DNA of 64,000 nucleotides from Saprospiraceae bacterium (GCA_016714025.1 JADJOB010000002.1:169501-233500); one strand, 5' to 3'; positions 37,639 to 47,014 are shown, numbered from the stretch's first letter. Numbers and translations: made by a program. The notes: generated by a model from the sequence alone, not told the origin.

Positions 37639-40338
37639 CTATAATTTTTGCTTAACTTCTGTAATCTCGATGGCTTCAATGATATCTCCTACTTTAATGT
37701 CATTAAAGTTTTTAACGGAAATACCGCATTCCATATTCTCTTTGACGTCTTTGGCATCATCCTTAAATCGTTTGAGGGAGGCTAACTCACCGGTTGCACC
37801 TTCGCGATTTGGAAACACGACGATGCCATTGCGTATCACCCGAATTGGATTGTTACGGGCAATTTTTCCATCAATGACCATACATCCTGCAATGGTTCCA
37901 ATTTTTGATACCTTGAAAACTTCACGGACTTCTGCCTGACCTACAATTTTTTCCACTTTAGTAGGTTCTAACATGCCCTCCATAGCAGCGCGAATTTCAT
38001 CGATGGCTTCATAGATGATGGAATACATTTTAATTTCAACGCCTTCTTTTTCAGCCAATGCCCTGGCACTGGGTGAAGGTCGAACCTGGAAGCCTATGAT
38101 AATCGCATCGGATGCAGAAGCCAACAAAATATCAGAATCTACAATTTGTCCGACCGCTTTATGGATTACACTTACCTTGATGGATTCTACAGAAAGTTTA
38201 ATCAAACTATCTGAAAGGGCTTCAACAGAACCATCGACATCCCCTTTGATAATTAATTTAAGTTCTTTGAAATTACCTAAAGCCAAACGTCTTCCAACCT
38301 CATCCAAAGAAATCCGTTTAGATGCTCTGTTGGTTTGTTCGCGATTGATCTGTGAGCGTTTGCTTGCCAACAAGCGTGCTTCTGCCTCATCCTCCATTTC
38401 TTTAAACTTTTCTCCGGCGGTGGGTGCACCTTGTAAACCCAAAACCATAACGGGCGTTGAAGGACCAGCAGTTTTTAGTTTTTGTCCGCGTTCATTAAAC
38501 ATGGCTTTTACTCTACCGGCATGATCACCTGCAAGTATAATATCCCCATTGTTTAAGCTACCGTTTTGGACTAATAATTTGGTTACATAACCACGTCCTT
38601 TATCTAAAGATGCTTCGATAACGGTTCCCGTTGCCATCCGGCTTGGATTGGCTTTTAAATTGAGTACTTCCGCTTCAAGCAATATTTTTTCAAGTAATTG
38701 TTCGATGCCTTGTCCGGTTTTAGCTGAAATATCCTGAGACTGGTATTTACCGCCCCATTCTTCAACCAATAAATTCATTTGAGACAATTCATTTTTAATT
38801 CGCTCTGGATCGGCTCCAGCTTTGTCTACCTTGTTGATTGCAAAAACCATTGGAACATTCGCTGCTTGCGCATGGCTGATTGCTTCCTTGGTTTGTGGCA
38901 TGATCCGGTCGTCTGCTGCTACAATAATTACAGCAACGTCTGTCACTTTCGCACCCCGCGCACGCATCGCTGTAAATGCTTCGTGTCCCGGTGTATCCAA
39001 GAAAGTAATGTGCTTTTTGTCCTTACCGACAACGACTTCGTAAGCACCGATGTGTTGGGTAATTCCACCCGCTTCACCGGATGCTACATTTGCACTTCGG
39101 ATATAATCCAATAAAGAGGTTTTCCCATGATCCACGTGACCCATTACTGTAACGATGGGTGCTCGTTCTACCAATGCATTTGGATCTTCTTCTTCTTCTT
39201 CCGTGTCTTCATCAATTTCTTCTGCACTGATAAATTCTATTTTATGTCCAAATTCTTCTGAAAGTATTTCAATTACTTCTGCATCCAATCGCTGATTTAT
39301 AGAAACGATAATGCCCATATTCATGCAGGTCATGATAATATCCGTTACCGGTACATTCATCAAGCTTGCCAATTCAGAAACAGTTACAAACTCAGTTAAT
39401 TGCAATACGGCGTGATCTTCAGCAGATTGTTTCAATTCTTCTTTTTCACGCATCACCACCCGCTTATCTCTTCTGATTTTTGAACGTCTGTTTTTACCTC
39501 CTAAATTAAGGCGGGCCATGGTAGCCTTAATTTGATCTTCAATTTCTTTTTGTGTAACCTCTTTTACTGTTTCCTCCGGACGACGCACACCTCCCCGACG
39601 ATCATCAGATTGAAACTCGTTGGTATTAACTTTTTTGCGTTTGCGTTTGCGTTTCTTTTTATCAGCTTCTGACTCGGCTGTTGATTTAGATTGAGACGCT
39701 CCGGGTGTGGAAGAAGCCGCTGGTTTTTTAGCTTCTTCTTTTTTCTTAGAGGGTTCTTTAAATTTATTGGTATCAATTTTACCAAGAATCTTTAGCCCTT
39801 TTAATTGAGGAGCTTCAATTCGCGTAATTTCTTCTTCTGCCGGAATTTCTGGTACAACCGGCTCCACTTTTACTGGTGGGGCTTCGACTACTTCTTGCTT
39901 TTTTGTTTTTTTCTTAGTCTTGGATTCCGGTTTTTCCAGGTCGATTTTTCCAACAACCTTTATTTTAGGTTTATTTTCTTCATCAACTTTTGCACTGATA
40001 ACTTCTTCCGGTTTTACTTCCGGAACTACTTCTTTTTTAGTTTCAACTTTCTCCTTTGGTGCAGGAGGTGGAGGTGCTGGTGTTGGATCTCCAAATAAAT
40101 TTATTTTTGGCTTATCCTTAGTTACTACAGGAGCAGCCGGCATTGTTTTTTGAAGAAGGTCAGCAGCTTCCTTCTCCTTGATAGATCCTTGAAATTCCTT
40201 TAACAGCTCGGCATACATTTCATCGGTAACTTTTGCAGTAGGTTTTTGATCAATCTCAAATCCCTTTTTCTGCAAGTGTTCAACGACTGTGTGCAGTCCG
40301 ACGTTTAACTCCGTTGCTACTTTAACTAATAACTTCAT
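37639..40338 (-). CDS. infB: Translation initiation factor IF-2
   Basis: An 899-residue IF-2, the GTPase that brings initiator tRNA to the 30S subunit. The N-terminal IF2N-like segment (residues 1-50) is followed by a long Lys/Glu/Pro-rich region (about 60-260) and a second IF2N-like segment (VSELASLMNVPVTDII). The GTPase domain follows from about residue 395 with GHVDHGKTSLLD, DTPGHEAF and NKVDKAGAD motifs, then domains II to IV to the C-terminus. It is the last gene of rimP-nusA-infB; nusA ends 37 nt upstream. Confidence 0.97.
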   Translation of the reverse strand: MKLLVKVATELNVGLHTVVEHLQKKGFEIDQKPTAKVTDEMYAELLKEFQGSIKEKEAADLLQKTMPAAPVVTKDKPKINLFGDPTPAPPPPAPKEKVETKKEVVPEVKPEEVISAKVDEENKPKIKVVGKIDLEKPESKTKKKTKKQEVVEAPPVKVEPVVPEIPAEEEITRIEAPQLKGLKILGKIDTNKFKEPSKKKEEAKKPAASSTPGASQSKSTAESEADKKKRKRKRKKVNTNEFQSDDRRGGVRRPEETVKEVTQKEIEDQIKATMARLNLGGKNRRSKIRRDKRVVMREKEELKQSAEDHAVLQLTEFVTVSELASLMNVPVTDIIMTCMNMGIIVSINQRLDAEVIEILSEEFGHKIEFISAEEIDEDTEEEEEDPNALVERAPIVTVMGHVDHGKTSLLDYIRSANVASGEAGGITQHIGAYEVVVGKDKKHITFLDTPGHEAFTAMRARGAKVTDVAVIIVAADDRIMPQTKEAISHAQAANVPMVFAINKVDKAGADPERIKNELSQMNLLVEEWGGKYQSQDISAKTGQGIEQLLEKILLEAEVLNLKANPSRMATGTVIEASLDKGRGYVTKLLVQNGSLNNGDIILAGDHAGRVKAMFNERGQKLKTAGPSTPVMVLGLQGAPTAGEKFKEMEDEAEARLLASKRSQINREQTNRASKRISLDEVGRRLALGNFKELKLIIKGDVDGSVEALSDSLIKLSVESIKVSVIHKAVGQIVDSDILLASASDAIIIGFQVRPSPSARALAEKEGVEIKMYSIIYEAIDEIRAAMEGMLEPTKVEKIVGQAEVREVFKVSKIGTIAGCMVIDGKIARNNPIRVIRNGIVVFPNREGATGELASLKRFKDDAKDVKENMECGISVKNFNDIKVGDIIEAIEITEVKQKL

Positions 40339-40375
40339 TCAATATAGTTGCAAGCCCTCAGGCTTAATATAAAAA

Positions 40376-41611
40376 TCAATCTTTAAATTCCTCGTCCAGA
40401 ATTTTGATTACTTCCTGAACGGTTTCTTCTTCCAAATCAGTTCTACGTACCAATTCTTCAACACTTAAATTTAATACACTTCTGGCCGTATCGCATCCAA
40501 TCTTCTTAAATGCTTCAATAACCCATTCTTCAATTTCATCTGTAAATTCATCCAGATCCACATCATCCAATTCACCTTCTTCCTGATCCCGATATACATC
40601 AATTTCATAGCCGGTTAATTTAGATGCCAATTTAATATTTGCACCTCCCTTACCAATGGCCAGTGAAAGTTGATCTGCTTTCAAATATACATTTGCTTTT
40701 TTCGTAGCATCATCCAGTTCGATGGTCGTGATTTTAGCAGGAGTCAACGAACGTTGGATATACAGTGTTTGATTATTGGTAAAATTTACAATATCAATGT
40801 TTTCATTTCTCAATTCGCGTACAATACCGTGGATTCTGCTTCCTTTCATACCCACACAAGCACCAACCGGATCGATTCGGTCATCAAATGATTCAACGGC
40901 AACTTTGGCACGTTCACCCGGTATCCGAACGATTTTTCGTATAACAATCAAACCATCTTCAATTTCTGGTACTTCCTGTTCCATCAATCGCTGCAAGAAA
41001 TTACTGTCTGTTCTGGAAAGTGTAATTACGGGTAAGCTGTTGCGCAATTCTACTTTTTTAATTACAGAACGTACGATATCTCCTTTTCTAAAATGATCTC
41101 CACGGATGGTTTCCGTTTTAGGTAAAATTAATTCGTTACTGGTTGCATCGTCAATAATTAAAAATTCTTTTTTCAATACCTGGTTGACTTCACCAATAAC
41201 CATTTCACCTTCCCGTTCACTGTATCGCTTGTATACGTCGTCTTTTTCCAATTCCATGACACGAGAAACAAGTGTTTGGCGTGCTGCCATGATGGCCCGT
41301 CTGCCAAAATCATCCAGTTCCAACTGCTCGTAACATTCAAGGCCTACTTCATAATCCTCATCAATTGAAAGCGCTTCAGAAATAGCAATTTCTTTGAGAT
41401 CATCGGTTACCTCGCCATCGGGTACAATTTTGCGAATACGCCAAATTTCCAAATCCCCTTTTTGAGTATTTACGATGACATTGAAATTTTCATCTGAACC
41501 GTATTTTTTCCGGATTAGGGAGCGGAATACATCTTCCAACACCCGCATGAGTGTAGGGCGGTCTATATTTTTTCCGGCTTTAAATTCTGCAAAAGTTTCT
41601 ACAAGTTTCAT
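40376..41611 (-). CDS. nusA: Transcription termination/antitermination factor NusA
   Basis: A 411-residue NusA. The N-terminal RNA-polymerase-binding domain (1-130) is followed by an S1 domain (about 135-200, MVIGEVNQVLKKEFLII), then two KH domains (about 205-345) with VKVAVESFDD-like RNA contacts, PVGACVGMKGSRI and AIGKGGANIKLA. An acidic C-terminal part with a helix-hairpin-helix-like segment (SVEELVRRTDLEEETV) ends the protein. rimP ends 5 nt upstream, so translation may be coupled. Confidence 0.96.
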   Translation of the reverse strand: MKLVETFAEFKAGKNIDRPTLMRVLEDVFRSLIRKKYGSDENFNVIVNTQKGDLEIWRIRKIVPDGEVTDDLKEIAISEALSIDEDYEVGLECYEQLELDDFGRRAIMAARQTLVSRVMELEKDDVYKRYSEREGEMVIGEVNQVLKKEFLIIDDATSNELILPKTETIRGDHFRKGDIVRSVIKKVELRNSLPVITLSRTDSNFLQRLMEQEVPEIEDGLIVIRKIVRIPGERAKVAVESFDDRIDPVGACVGMKGSRIHGIVRELRNENIDIVNFTNNQTLYIQRSLTPAKITTIELDDATKKANVYLKADQLSLAIGKGGANIKLASKLTGYEIDVYRDQEEGELDDVDLDEFTDEIEEWVIEAFKKIGCDTARSVLNLSVEELVRRTDLEEETVQEVIKILDEEFKD

Positions 41612-41616
41612 CTTGC

Positions 41617-42087
41617 TTAAATTTTGATTACAATTTTTGCTTCTTTAATGATATCGTAAGGTAAATGCGTTTCAATAGTTTCCTTTACTTTCTTTTTTCC
41701 TTCTTTGCGAATTTCTTCGCGTGTCACAATCACATGATCGTCTGCAACTTCTTTAATGGTTGCCTGGCTTTCTGTTCCGTCTTTTAAAATCAACTGCAAT
41801 TCTCTACCAATATTTTTTTTGTATTGTCTAGGAAAGAGCAGGGGTCTGTCGATACCTGGAGAAGAAACTTCCAACAAGTAATCAATCCCAAACCAGTTTT
41901 TTTCGTCGAAATGGGATTCCAGATAACGGCTGATTTTTTGACATTTTTCAAAATTAATTCCACTATCCGAATCTATGAATATCCGGATGGATTTTTTTGT
42001 TTGCTCTATGCCAACTAAAAAACAATCCTGAAAGCTTTCTTCCTGGAATTTAGCAGTCAGTAAATTGTGAATCTCTTCTGTGTACAT
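41617..42087 (-). CDS. rimP: Ribosome maturation factor RimP
   Basis: A 156-residue RimP, needed for 30S subunit assembly. The alpha/beta N-terminal domain shows FIDSDSGINFEKCQKISRYL and the signature YLLEVSSPGIDRPL (about 84-97), followed by the SH3-like C-terminal domain. It is first in the rimP-nusA-infB operon. Its ATG at 42087 lies 18 nt after a terminator-like hairpin in the leader. Confidence 0.93.
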   Translation of the reverse strand: MYTEEIHNLLTAKFQEESFQDCFLVGIEQTKKSIRIFIDSDSGINFEKCQKISRYLESHFDEKNWFGIDYLLEVSSPGIDRPLLFPRQYKKNIGRELQLILKDGTESQATIKEVADDHVIVTREEIRKEGKKKVKETIETHLPYDIIKEAKIVIKI

Positions 42088-42105
42088 GCACCGATTGCTT
42101 GAAAC

Positions 42106-42130
42106 AAAAAGAGGGAACTCCCGTCCCCTC
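42106..42130 (-). terminator. Attenuator-like hairpin in the rimP-nusA-infB leader
   Basis: In the minus-strand transcript GAGGGGAC pairs with GTTCCCTC (8 bp, one G-U) around the loop GGGA, and TTTTT follows directly. This is the form of an intrinsic terminator. It lies between the promoter box and the rimP ATG, so it would stop or pause transcription before the first gene. The start of the stem overlaps an AAGGAGG stretch. Confidence 0.6.
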
Positions 42131-42145
42131 CTTTAAAAAGCCCTG

Positions 42146-42175
42146 CAAAGATAATACTTTTTAGCAGATTTACAA
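42146..42175 (-). promoter_or_regulatory. Promoter of rimP-nusA-infB
   Basis: On the minus strand TTG (42175-42173) is followed after 19 nt by TATCTTTG (42153-42146). Both elements fit the Bacteroidota pattern. The leader to the rimP ATG is about 50 nt and carries the hairpin at 42106-42130. Confidence 0.65.
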
Positions 42176-42226
42176 GGTTTTATAAGGCTGGGCTCATGAA
42201 ACAAATCAAGCCACCGGGCTGTTTGC

Positions 42227-42234
42227 TATATTTG
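42227..42234 (+). promoter_or_regulatory. mqnC -7 box
   Basis: TATATTTG ends 10 nt before the mqnC ATG at 42245, implying a leader of only a few nucleotides. It is divergent from the rimP promoter about 75 nt away. Confidence 0.5.
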
Positions 42235-42244
42235 AGCCCAATTG

Positions 42245-43399
42245 ATGGATCGTTCCGGAAAAACCAAATCACTGTTATTAAAGGCCCTGAATCTCGAATT
42301 TCTGAATGCCGAGGAGGGTTTATACCTGTTTAAAGAGGCAGGTTTGGGTGAATTGATGTACGTTGCAAACGCCATCCGGTTTAAAAAAGTTCCCGGAAAT
42401 ACGGTCTCCTGGATCATTGATCGGAACTCTAATACTACGAATGTCTGTGTAGCCAATTGCAAATTTTGCAATTTTTACAGGCCTCCGGGTCATGCCGAAT
42501 CCTATATCACTACGATCGAGGAATACAAGCAAAAAATAGAAGAAACCTTCCGGTTTGGCGGCGAACAGCTTTTATTACAAGGGGGTCACCACCCGCAACT
42601 GGGACTCGAATATTATTGCAATTTATTCCGGGAATTAAAGTCCTTATACCCCAATTTAAAATTACACGCACTCGGTCCACCTGAGGTTGCACATATCACC
42701 AAACTGGAAAAATCTTCCCATTTCGAAGTGCTGAAATCCTTAAAAGAAGCAGGTTTGGATTCACTTCCTGGGGCCGGTGCAGAAATTTTATCGGATCGGG
42801 TCAGGCGATTGGTGAGCAAGGGCAAATGTGGCGCGGAGGAATGGTTGGAAATTATGCGGACAGCCCATAAACTGGATCTCACCACCTCTGCTACGATGAT
42901 GTTTGGTCATGTTGAAACCTTGCTGGAACGCATGGAACATCTGGTTTCCATTCGCGATGTTCAGGAGCAGCGCCCCGCAGGATCCAAAGGTTTTCTGGCT
43001 TTTATTCCCTGGCCATTTCAAGATGAAGGGACGATGCTCAAGCGGCTTAAACGTGCCTACAACGCCTGTACTGCAGATGAATACATCCGGATGCTTGCTT
43101 TGTCGCGGATCATGCTGCCCAATATTATTAATATTCAGGCTTCCTGGCTTACCGTTGGCAAACAAACTGCTCAAGTTTGTCTGCATGCCGGAGCCAATGA
43201 TTTTGGAAGTATTATGATCGAAGAAAATGTAGTTTCTGCAGCCGGAGCTGCCCATCGTTTTACTGCCAGTGGCATTCAACATGCAATTCGGGAAGCTGGC
43301 TTTATTCCTAAACTTCGCAACCAACAATATGAATTTATTGCAATTCCTGAAGCAATCCAGGATCAGCAATTGGATCATCAAAAAATGTTGGTAGATTAA
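42245..43399 (+). CDS. mqnC: Cyclic dehypoxanthinyl futalosine synthase
   Basis: A 384-residue radical SAM enzyme of the futalosine route to menaquinone, which cyclises dehypoxanthinyl futalosine. The cluster motif C-x3-C-x2-C is at Cys68, Cys72 and Cys75 (CVANCKFC). Further matches are GGEQLLLQGGHHPQLGLEYY, HALGPPEV and SLPGAGAEILSDRVR, the last being typical for MqnC over the related MqnE. The ATG at 42245 follows a TTG by one codon and fits the box at 42227-42234. A purine nucleoside phosphorylase gene follows 11 nt downstream. Confidence 0.92.
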   Translation: MDRSGKTKSLLLKALNLEFLNAEEGLYLFKEAGLGELMYVANAIRFKKVPGNTVSWIIDRNSNTTNVCVANCKFCNFYRPPGHAESYITTIEEYKQKIEETFRFGGEQLLLQGGHHPQLGLEYYCNLFRELKSLYPNLKLHALGPPEVAHITKLEKSSHFEVLKSLKEAGLDSLPGAGAEILSDRVRRLVSKGKCGAEEWLEIMRTAHKLDLTTSATMMFGHVETLLERMEHLVSIRDVQEQRPAGSKGFLAFIPWPFQDEGTMLKRLKRAYNACTADEYIRMLALSRIMLPNIINIQASWLTVGKQTAQVCLHAGANDFGSIMIEENVVSAAGAAHRFTASGIQHAIREAGFIPKLRNQQYEFIAIPEAIQDQQLDHQKMLVD

Positions 43400-43410
43400 T
43401 TTCGAAAGCC

Positions 43411-44241
43411 ATGACTGAATTATTTCAACAGGTTGAGCAGAGTGCTGCTTTTATTTCAAAAAAATTTGACCAGTTTCCAGATCACGCCATCATACTTGGC
43501 ACTGGTTTGGGTTCACTGACCGACCGAATAGAAATCATCCGGGAATTATCTTATAAAGTAATTCCGTTTTTTGTTCCAACCACTGTTGAAACACATATTG
43601 GAAAATTGATCTTAGCCAAATGGAAGGGGAAACTGATATTTATTTTATCCGGTCGCTTGCATTATTATGAAGGGTATAGTGCGCAAGAAATTACTTTTCC
43701 AATTCGTGTACTCCATCATTTAGGAGTAAAAAAATTATGGATCACCAATGCATCCGGAACTGTAAATCCAAATTTTCAATCCGGTGACATCGTTTTTATT
43801 GAAGATCATATTAATTTTCATCCATCCAATCCTTTGCGTGGATTGCATGATCCCCGTTTTGGGGATCGATTTCCGGATTTATCCAGCGTGTATGATAAAA
43901 CCTTATTAAAAAATGCCGAACAAGCATGCATCCAATCGGGCATTCCTTTTAAAACCGGCATCTATTTTGGCTTGCAAGGACCCAGTCTTGAAACGCCCGC
44001 AGAATACCGCATGATCCGTATTTTAGGTGCCGACATCGTTGGCATGTCAACAGTCCCTGAAGTCATCGTAGCGCATCAATGTCAAATGCAAATACTTGCA
44101 GTTTCCGTTGTTACAAACTCCACTCCGGAAGCAGGTCATTTTGTAAAGACTACGATGGATTCTGTAATAGAAGCAATTCAAAACGCTTCGGTGAGTTTGT
44201 TTGAAGTATTGGAGAAATTGCTGGAAGGGAAGAGCGGATAA
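43411..44241 (+). CDS. punA: Purine-nucleoside phosphorylase (trimeric type)
   Basis: A 276-residue enzyme of the trimeric PNP/MTAP family, which splits purine nucleosides with phosphate. Motifs: ILGTGLGSL (phosphate site, residues 28-36), LSGRLHYYEGY (about 80-90), ITNASGTVNPNF (about 111-122), the GLQGPSLETPAEYRM purine-site segment (about 188-202) and GMSTVPEVIVAHQ, with VVTNSTPE near the end. It starts 11 nt after mqnC, so the two are co-transcribed. It could recycle purine bases or nucleosides linked to the futalosine pathway, but this is inference. Confidence 0.9.
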   Translation: MTELFQQVEQSAAFISKKFDQFPDHAIILGTGLGSLTDRIEIIRELSYKVIPFFVPTTVETHIGKLILAKWKGKLIFILSGRLHYYEGYSAQEITFPIRVLHHLGVKKLWITNASGTVNPNFQSGDIVFIEDHINFHPSNPLRGLHDPRFGDRFPDLSSVYDKTLLKNAEQACIQSGIPFKTGIYFGLQGPSLETPAEYRMIRILGADIVGMSTVPEVIVAHQCQMQILAVSVVTNSTPEAGHFVKTTMDSVIEAIQNASVSLFEVLEKLLEGKSG

Positions 44242-44266
44242 GTTGATTGATCAACGTTTAAACTCC

Positions 44267-44500
44267 AGTTTCCGAAGGCGTCCTCGCCGAGGATTCGTGG
44301 AGTACTAAATTGATTTTACCAATAATTCATTTACTGATTAAGTTTAAAATAAAACAAGTTTCCGAAGGCGTCCTCGCTAAGGATTTGTGGAGTACTAAAT
44401 TGATTCTACTAATAATTCATTACTAGATTTATTTTAAAATAACACAAGTTTCCGAAGGCATCCTCGCCGAGGATTCGTGGAGTACTAAGTTGATTTTAAT
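44267..44500 (+). repeat. 90-nt tandem repeat with TCCTCGCCGAGG core
   Basis: Two full units and one part unit start at 44267, 44357 and 44447. Each begins AGTTTCCGAAGGC, contains the self-complementary CCTCGCCGAGG and continues GATTCGTGGAGTACTAA and TTGATT. Unit 2 has three transitions in and next to the core (CTCGCTAAGGATTTG). Copies of the first part occur inverted at 44554-44590 and 24181-24213. The rest of the 44242-44747 gap is AT-rich with no supported gene. Confidence 0.85.
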
Positions 44501-44553
44501 CAAGATTTCATCTTCATTTATAGTTGAAATTCATTACTCTAAAATTAAAATCC

Positions 44554-44590
44554 CTTTGCCCTCGGCGAGGATGCATTCAGGAACTTTTCG
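44554..44590 (-). repeat. Inverted copy of TCCTCGCCGAGG repeat
   Basis: On the minus strand it reads AGTTCCTGAATGCATCCTCG followed by CCGAGGG, close to the 44447 unit (TTCCGAAGGCATCCTCGCCGAGG). It faces the tandem array 55 nt away. An open frame at 44524-44706 is only a passage through this copy. Confidence 0.7.
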
Positions 44591-44747
44591 CTTCGATTGA
44601 AATTGAAAAAGAAATTAAATTGCTAATTGAGCTAAATTTAAAATCTGAAAACTTGCTTTATTTCTTTACGTCTCTGCATGAAATTTCTTTCCTAAATTTA
44701 ATGTAAAAACTAAAAACCTGAATAGCTAAATAAAAACACTGTTCTGG

Positions 44748-45338
44748 CTATTGTCCTTTCCATTCATAAATATACTTATACAGAGTATTGCGGCCATTGC
44801 CCACGGCAGCTAAAAATGCAATTTGCGCACCATGTGTCCCGGTAGGCAAAGATTTTCCATCAATGTAAACAACCATGCTGGAAGCCGGTGAAGGTGGAAC
44901 TCCTAATCTGTGAGTAAGTGAAATACTACTAATAACCCCATCTGCTGTTTTTAAAAAGGATGGAGCAATTACAAAGCCCGGTTCCACTTCGGGACGGTCG
45001 AAAAAAAGAGTAAAATTACCATTTGCCGAATATTGATCTCCGGAATTTACCAATATGGTGACTTCCATATTGATTGGAATTTTATCAGTCGGCCGGATCT
45101 TTTTAGGTGGGCTGGTATAATTACATAAAAACACCCATTCATCATTACTTAATGCATATCGTGCTTTAATTACACCATCATTTACTTCGATACCATAGTT
45201 CTCTGATCCAGGAGGAAGGGTATCATAAACTCTGGTACTCACAATTTCCCAATATTCAGTATCTACTTCTTCATTCGTCGTATCCTTATTGCATGCAACA
45301 ACTATCGATACCACCAGTAATAAAAACAAACTTTTCAT
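44748..45338 (-). CDS. Lipoprotein, unknown
   Basis: A 196-residue lipoprotein with signal MKSLFLLLVVSIVVAC (lipobox Cys16). The mature part is rich in beta strands (YWEIVSTRVYD, EWVFLCNY, NMEVTILVN, SSMVVYIDGKSLPTGTHGAQIAFLA) and looks like one or two beta-sandwich domains. I recognise no family. It stands alone, converging on the repeat-filled gap after punA. Confidence 0.55.
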   Translation of the reverse strand: MKSLFLLLVVSIVVACNKDTTNEEVDTEYWEIVSTRVYDTLPPGSENYGIEVNDGVIKARYALSNDEWVFLCNYTSPPKKIRPTDKIPINMEVTILVNSGDQYSANGNFTLFFDRPEVEPGFVIAPSFLKTADGVISSISLTHRLGVPPSPASSMVVYIDGKSLPTGTHGAQIAFLAAVGNGRNTLYKYIYEWKGQ

Positions 45339-45666
45339 TCTATTGATTTATGTTTAACAATACTGAAAAGTATGATAATACTGACATCCTGAAACGGATT
45401 TAAATCAACAACAATAATGATAGATGTAAATCTATTCAGCTTTACACTTAAAGTCTAATGACGGTATGATCGGATTTTTACCCGGACGGTTTGTTTGAAT
45501 TACTCCAGGTGGTTTAACAATGTAGAATTCAAGGGTGAGGACTATTTAGCTTAAATACTTTATGTAACAATATGCTCCAGGATTAAACAAGGATCAACTT
45601 ATTCAAGAACTACACGAAAAATATTATATCAGACTTCCTCAATGAACAAGTTTAAAATCGCTTTTA
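45339..45666. other. Intergenic region, nothing recognised
   Basis: 328 nt of AT-rich sequence between two minus-strand genes. I see no gene, repeat array or strong hairpin. Confidence 0.5.
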
Positions 45667-46098
45667 TTAAACATTAAGTCTTTCTTCATAAGCTACGCAC
45701 TCTCCAAATTCCAAATAGCGTTTTAATAGTCTCAGATACATGGCCCAGCAATAATTTGATATTTTGAAATGCTCATTTAATGTTGGCCAACCGGTATGGT
45801 AAAATTTTAATTGGGTAAACTCTCCATCTGGCTCAATCAAAAATCCGACCTTGCTCCCGTTCCAATCCAAATCAGATTGCACAAACTCCAATTCAAATGC
45901 TTTGGCAAATTCATAACTTGTTACTTCTGCAATCCACTGATATTCCGGCCCAAAGTCAAATGAATAGTTTGCACCCATTGCTGGATTACCAGAACAATGG
46001 TTACTCCACCAGGCATCCAGGCCTCTAGGAGATGAAATGGCTTCAAATAAAAGCTCAGGAGTTGTACGGATTGGAAAATTATGATAAATAGTAAGCAT
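45667..46098 (-). CDS. SRPBCC (AHSA1-like) domain protein
   Basis: A 143-residue helix-grip protein. It opens with the usual strand and helix HNFPIRTTPELLFEAISSPRGLDAWWS and ends in a long C-terminal helix (ISNYCWAMYLRLLKRYLEFGE), the pattern of Activator-of-Hsp90-like SRPBCC proteins. They have a ligand cavity but no fixed activity. It is cytosolic, with no signal peptide, and is one of a run of small minus-strand accessory genes. Confidence 0.75.
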   Translation of the reverse strand: MLTIYHNFPIRTTPELLFEAISSPRGLDAWWSNHCSGNPAMGANYSFDFGPEYQWIAEVTSYEFAKAFELEFVQSDLDWNGSKVGFLIEPDGEFTQLKFYHTGWPTLNEHFKISNYCWAMYLRLLKRYLEFGECVAYEERLNV

Positions 46099-46365
46099 AT
46101 TGGGAGCTAAAATACCAATAATATTTCGATCAACGATTTTGTTCGTTTTAGCAATTCTACAAAATAAATTGAAATCTCACTTGATAAAACCGCTTGAAAA
46201 TATAGTTCCTTTCCAAGCATAATAATATTCTTAAATCAATTTACTAAGCCGTTCAATGAATATTAGCTGGTTGAAATAATATTCAACTTACTATTCAAGT
46301 CTCTATATGACTTTTTGTTATAAGTTGTGTTCAGTATAGTGCTATCGTATTACTTACGGGAGCTA

Positions 46366-46824
46366 CTAAATTTCACATAGTTCTTTTAACTTGTCAAGTG
46401 CCTTTGGGTAGGTCTCGTTCATGAAATCCATAAATTCTTCTGTCATATCTAAATCAACTGTAACTTTAGTAATTCCGTTGTTTACTTCAAACGAATAATT
46501 TTCAAACCCATTAGCCCATTTTTCCACCTCTGGTCCCTCAGTAATTTCTACATTTGCTTGTACCAATCCATAATGACGAATTGAAACAAATTGATTGGGA
46601 ATATTTTCAGCTATCTTAGAAACCATTCCACCTTTTTCTCCCTTCTCATCGGTGCCTATAAAAAGCATTTTGCTGCCTTTAGTCCAATTGCCCTCATAGG
46701 AGGAAGTTGGATTAAACAATGCAGTCCATTGCTCATAAGTTGATTTATTTTTAATGCCCAGCATATGGTCAAAGACTTTTTCTAACGGTGCATTAATGCT
46801 TATTTTAAATTGAAGTTTTTTCAT
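46366..46824 (-). CDS. SRPBCC family protein
   Basis: A 152-residue helix-grip protein: MKKLQFKISINAPLEKVFDHMLGIKNKSTYEQW at the start, GTDEKGEKGGMVSKIAENIPNQFVSIRHYG in the middle and a final helix EFMDFMNETYPKALDKLKEL. It differs clearly from the neighbour at 45667-46098, so the two are not a recent duplication. There is no signal peptide; ligand unknown. Confidence 0.75.
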   Translation of the reverse strand: MKKLQFKISINAPLEKVFDHMLGIKNKSTYEQWTALFNPTSSYEGNWTKGSKMLFIGTDEKGEKGGMVSKIAENIPNQFVSIRHYGLVQANVEITEGPEVEKWANGFENYSFEVNNGITKVTVDLDMTEEFMDFMNETYPKALDKLKELCEI

Positions 46825-47014
46825 AATAATATATTTGTTTAAATTAATCTTTCAATTGATTTTTAGTCATTCTATGCGTTTGCTTAACAAAGCCTTTGAG
46901 TATCTTTATTCTACAGACTGCTTCTTTGAAGAATTTGTCAACTTGTTAAACTCAATGGTAAGGTTTATCCAATAGTTGACCATTGCGCTAAATTATAATT
47001 GATATGCATATTAC

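Noticed and set aside
44524..44706. 60-codon plus-strand open frame
   Set aside because: It runs through an inverted repeat copy and AT-rich sequence, with no start signal and no recognisable protein.
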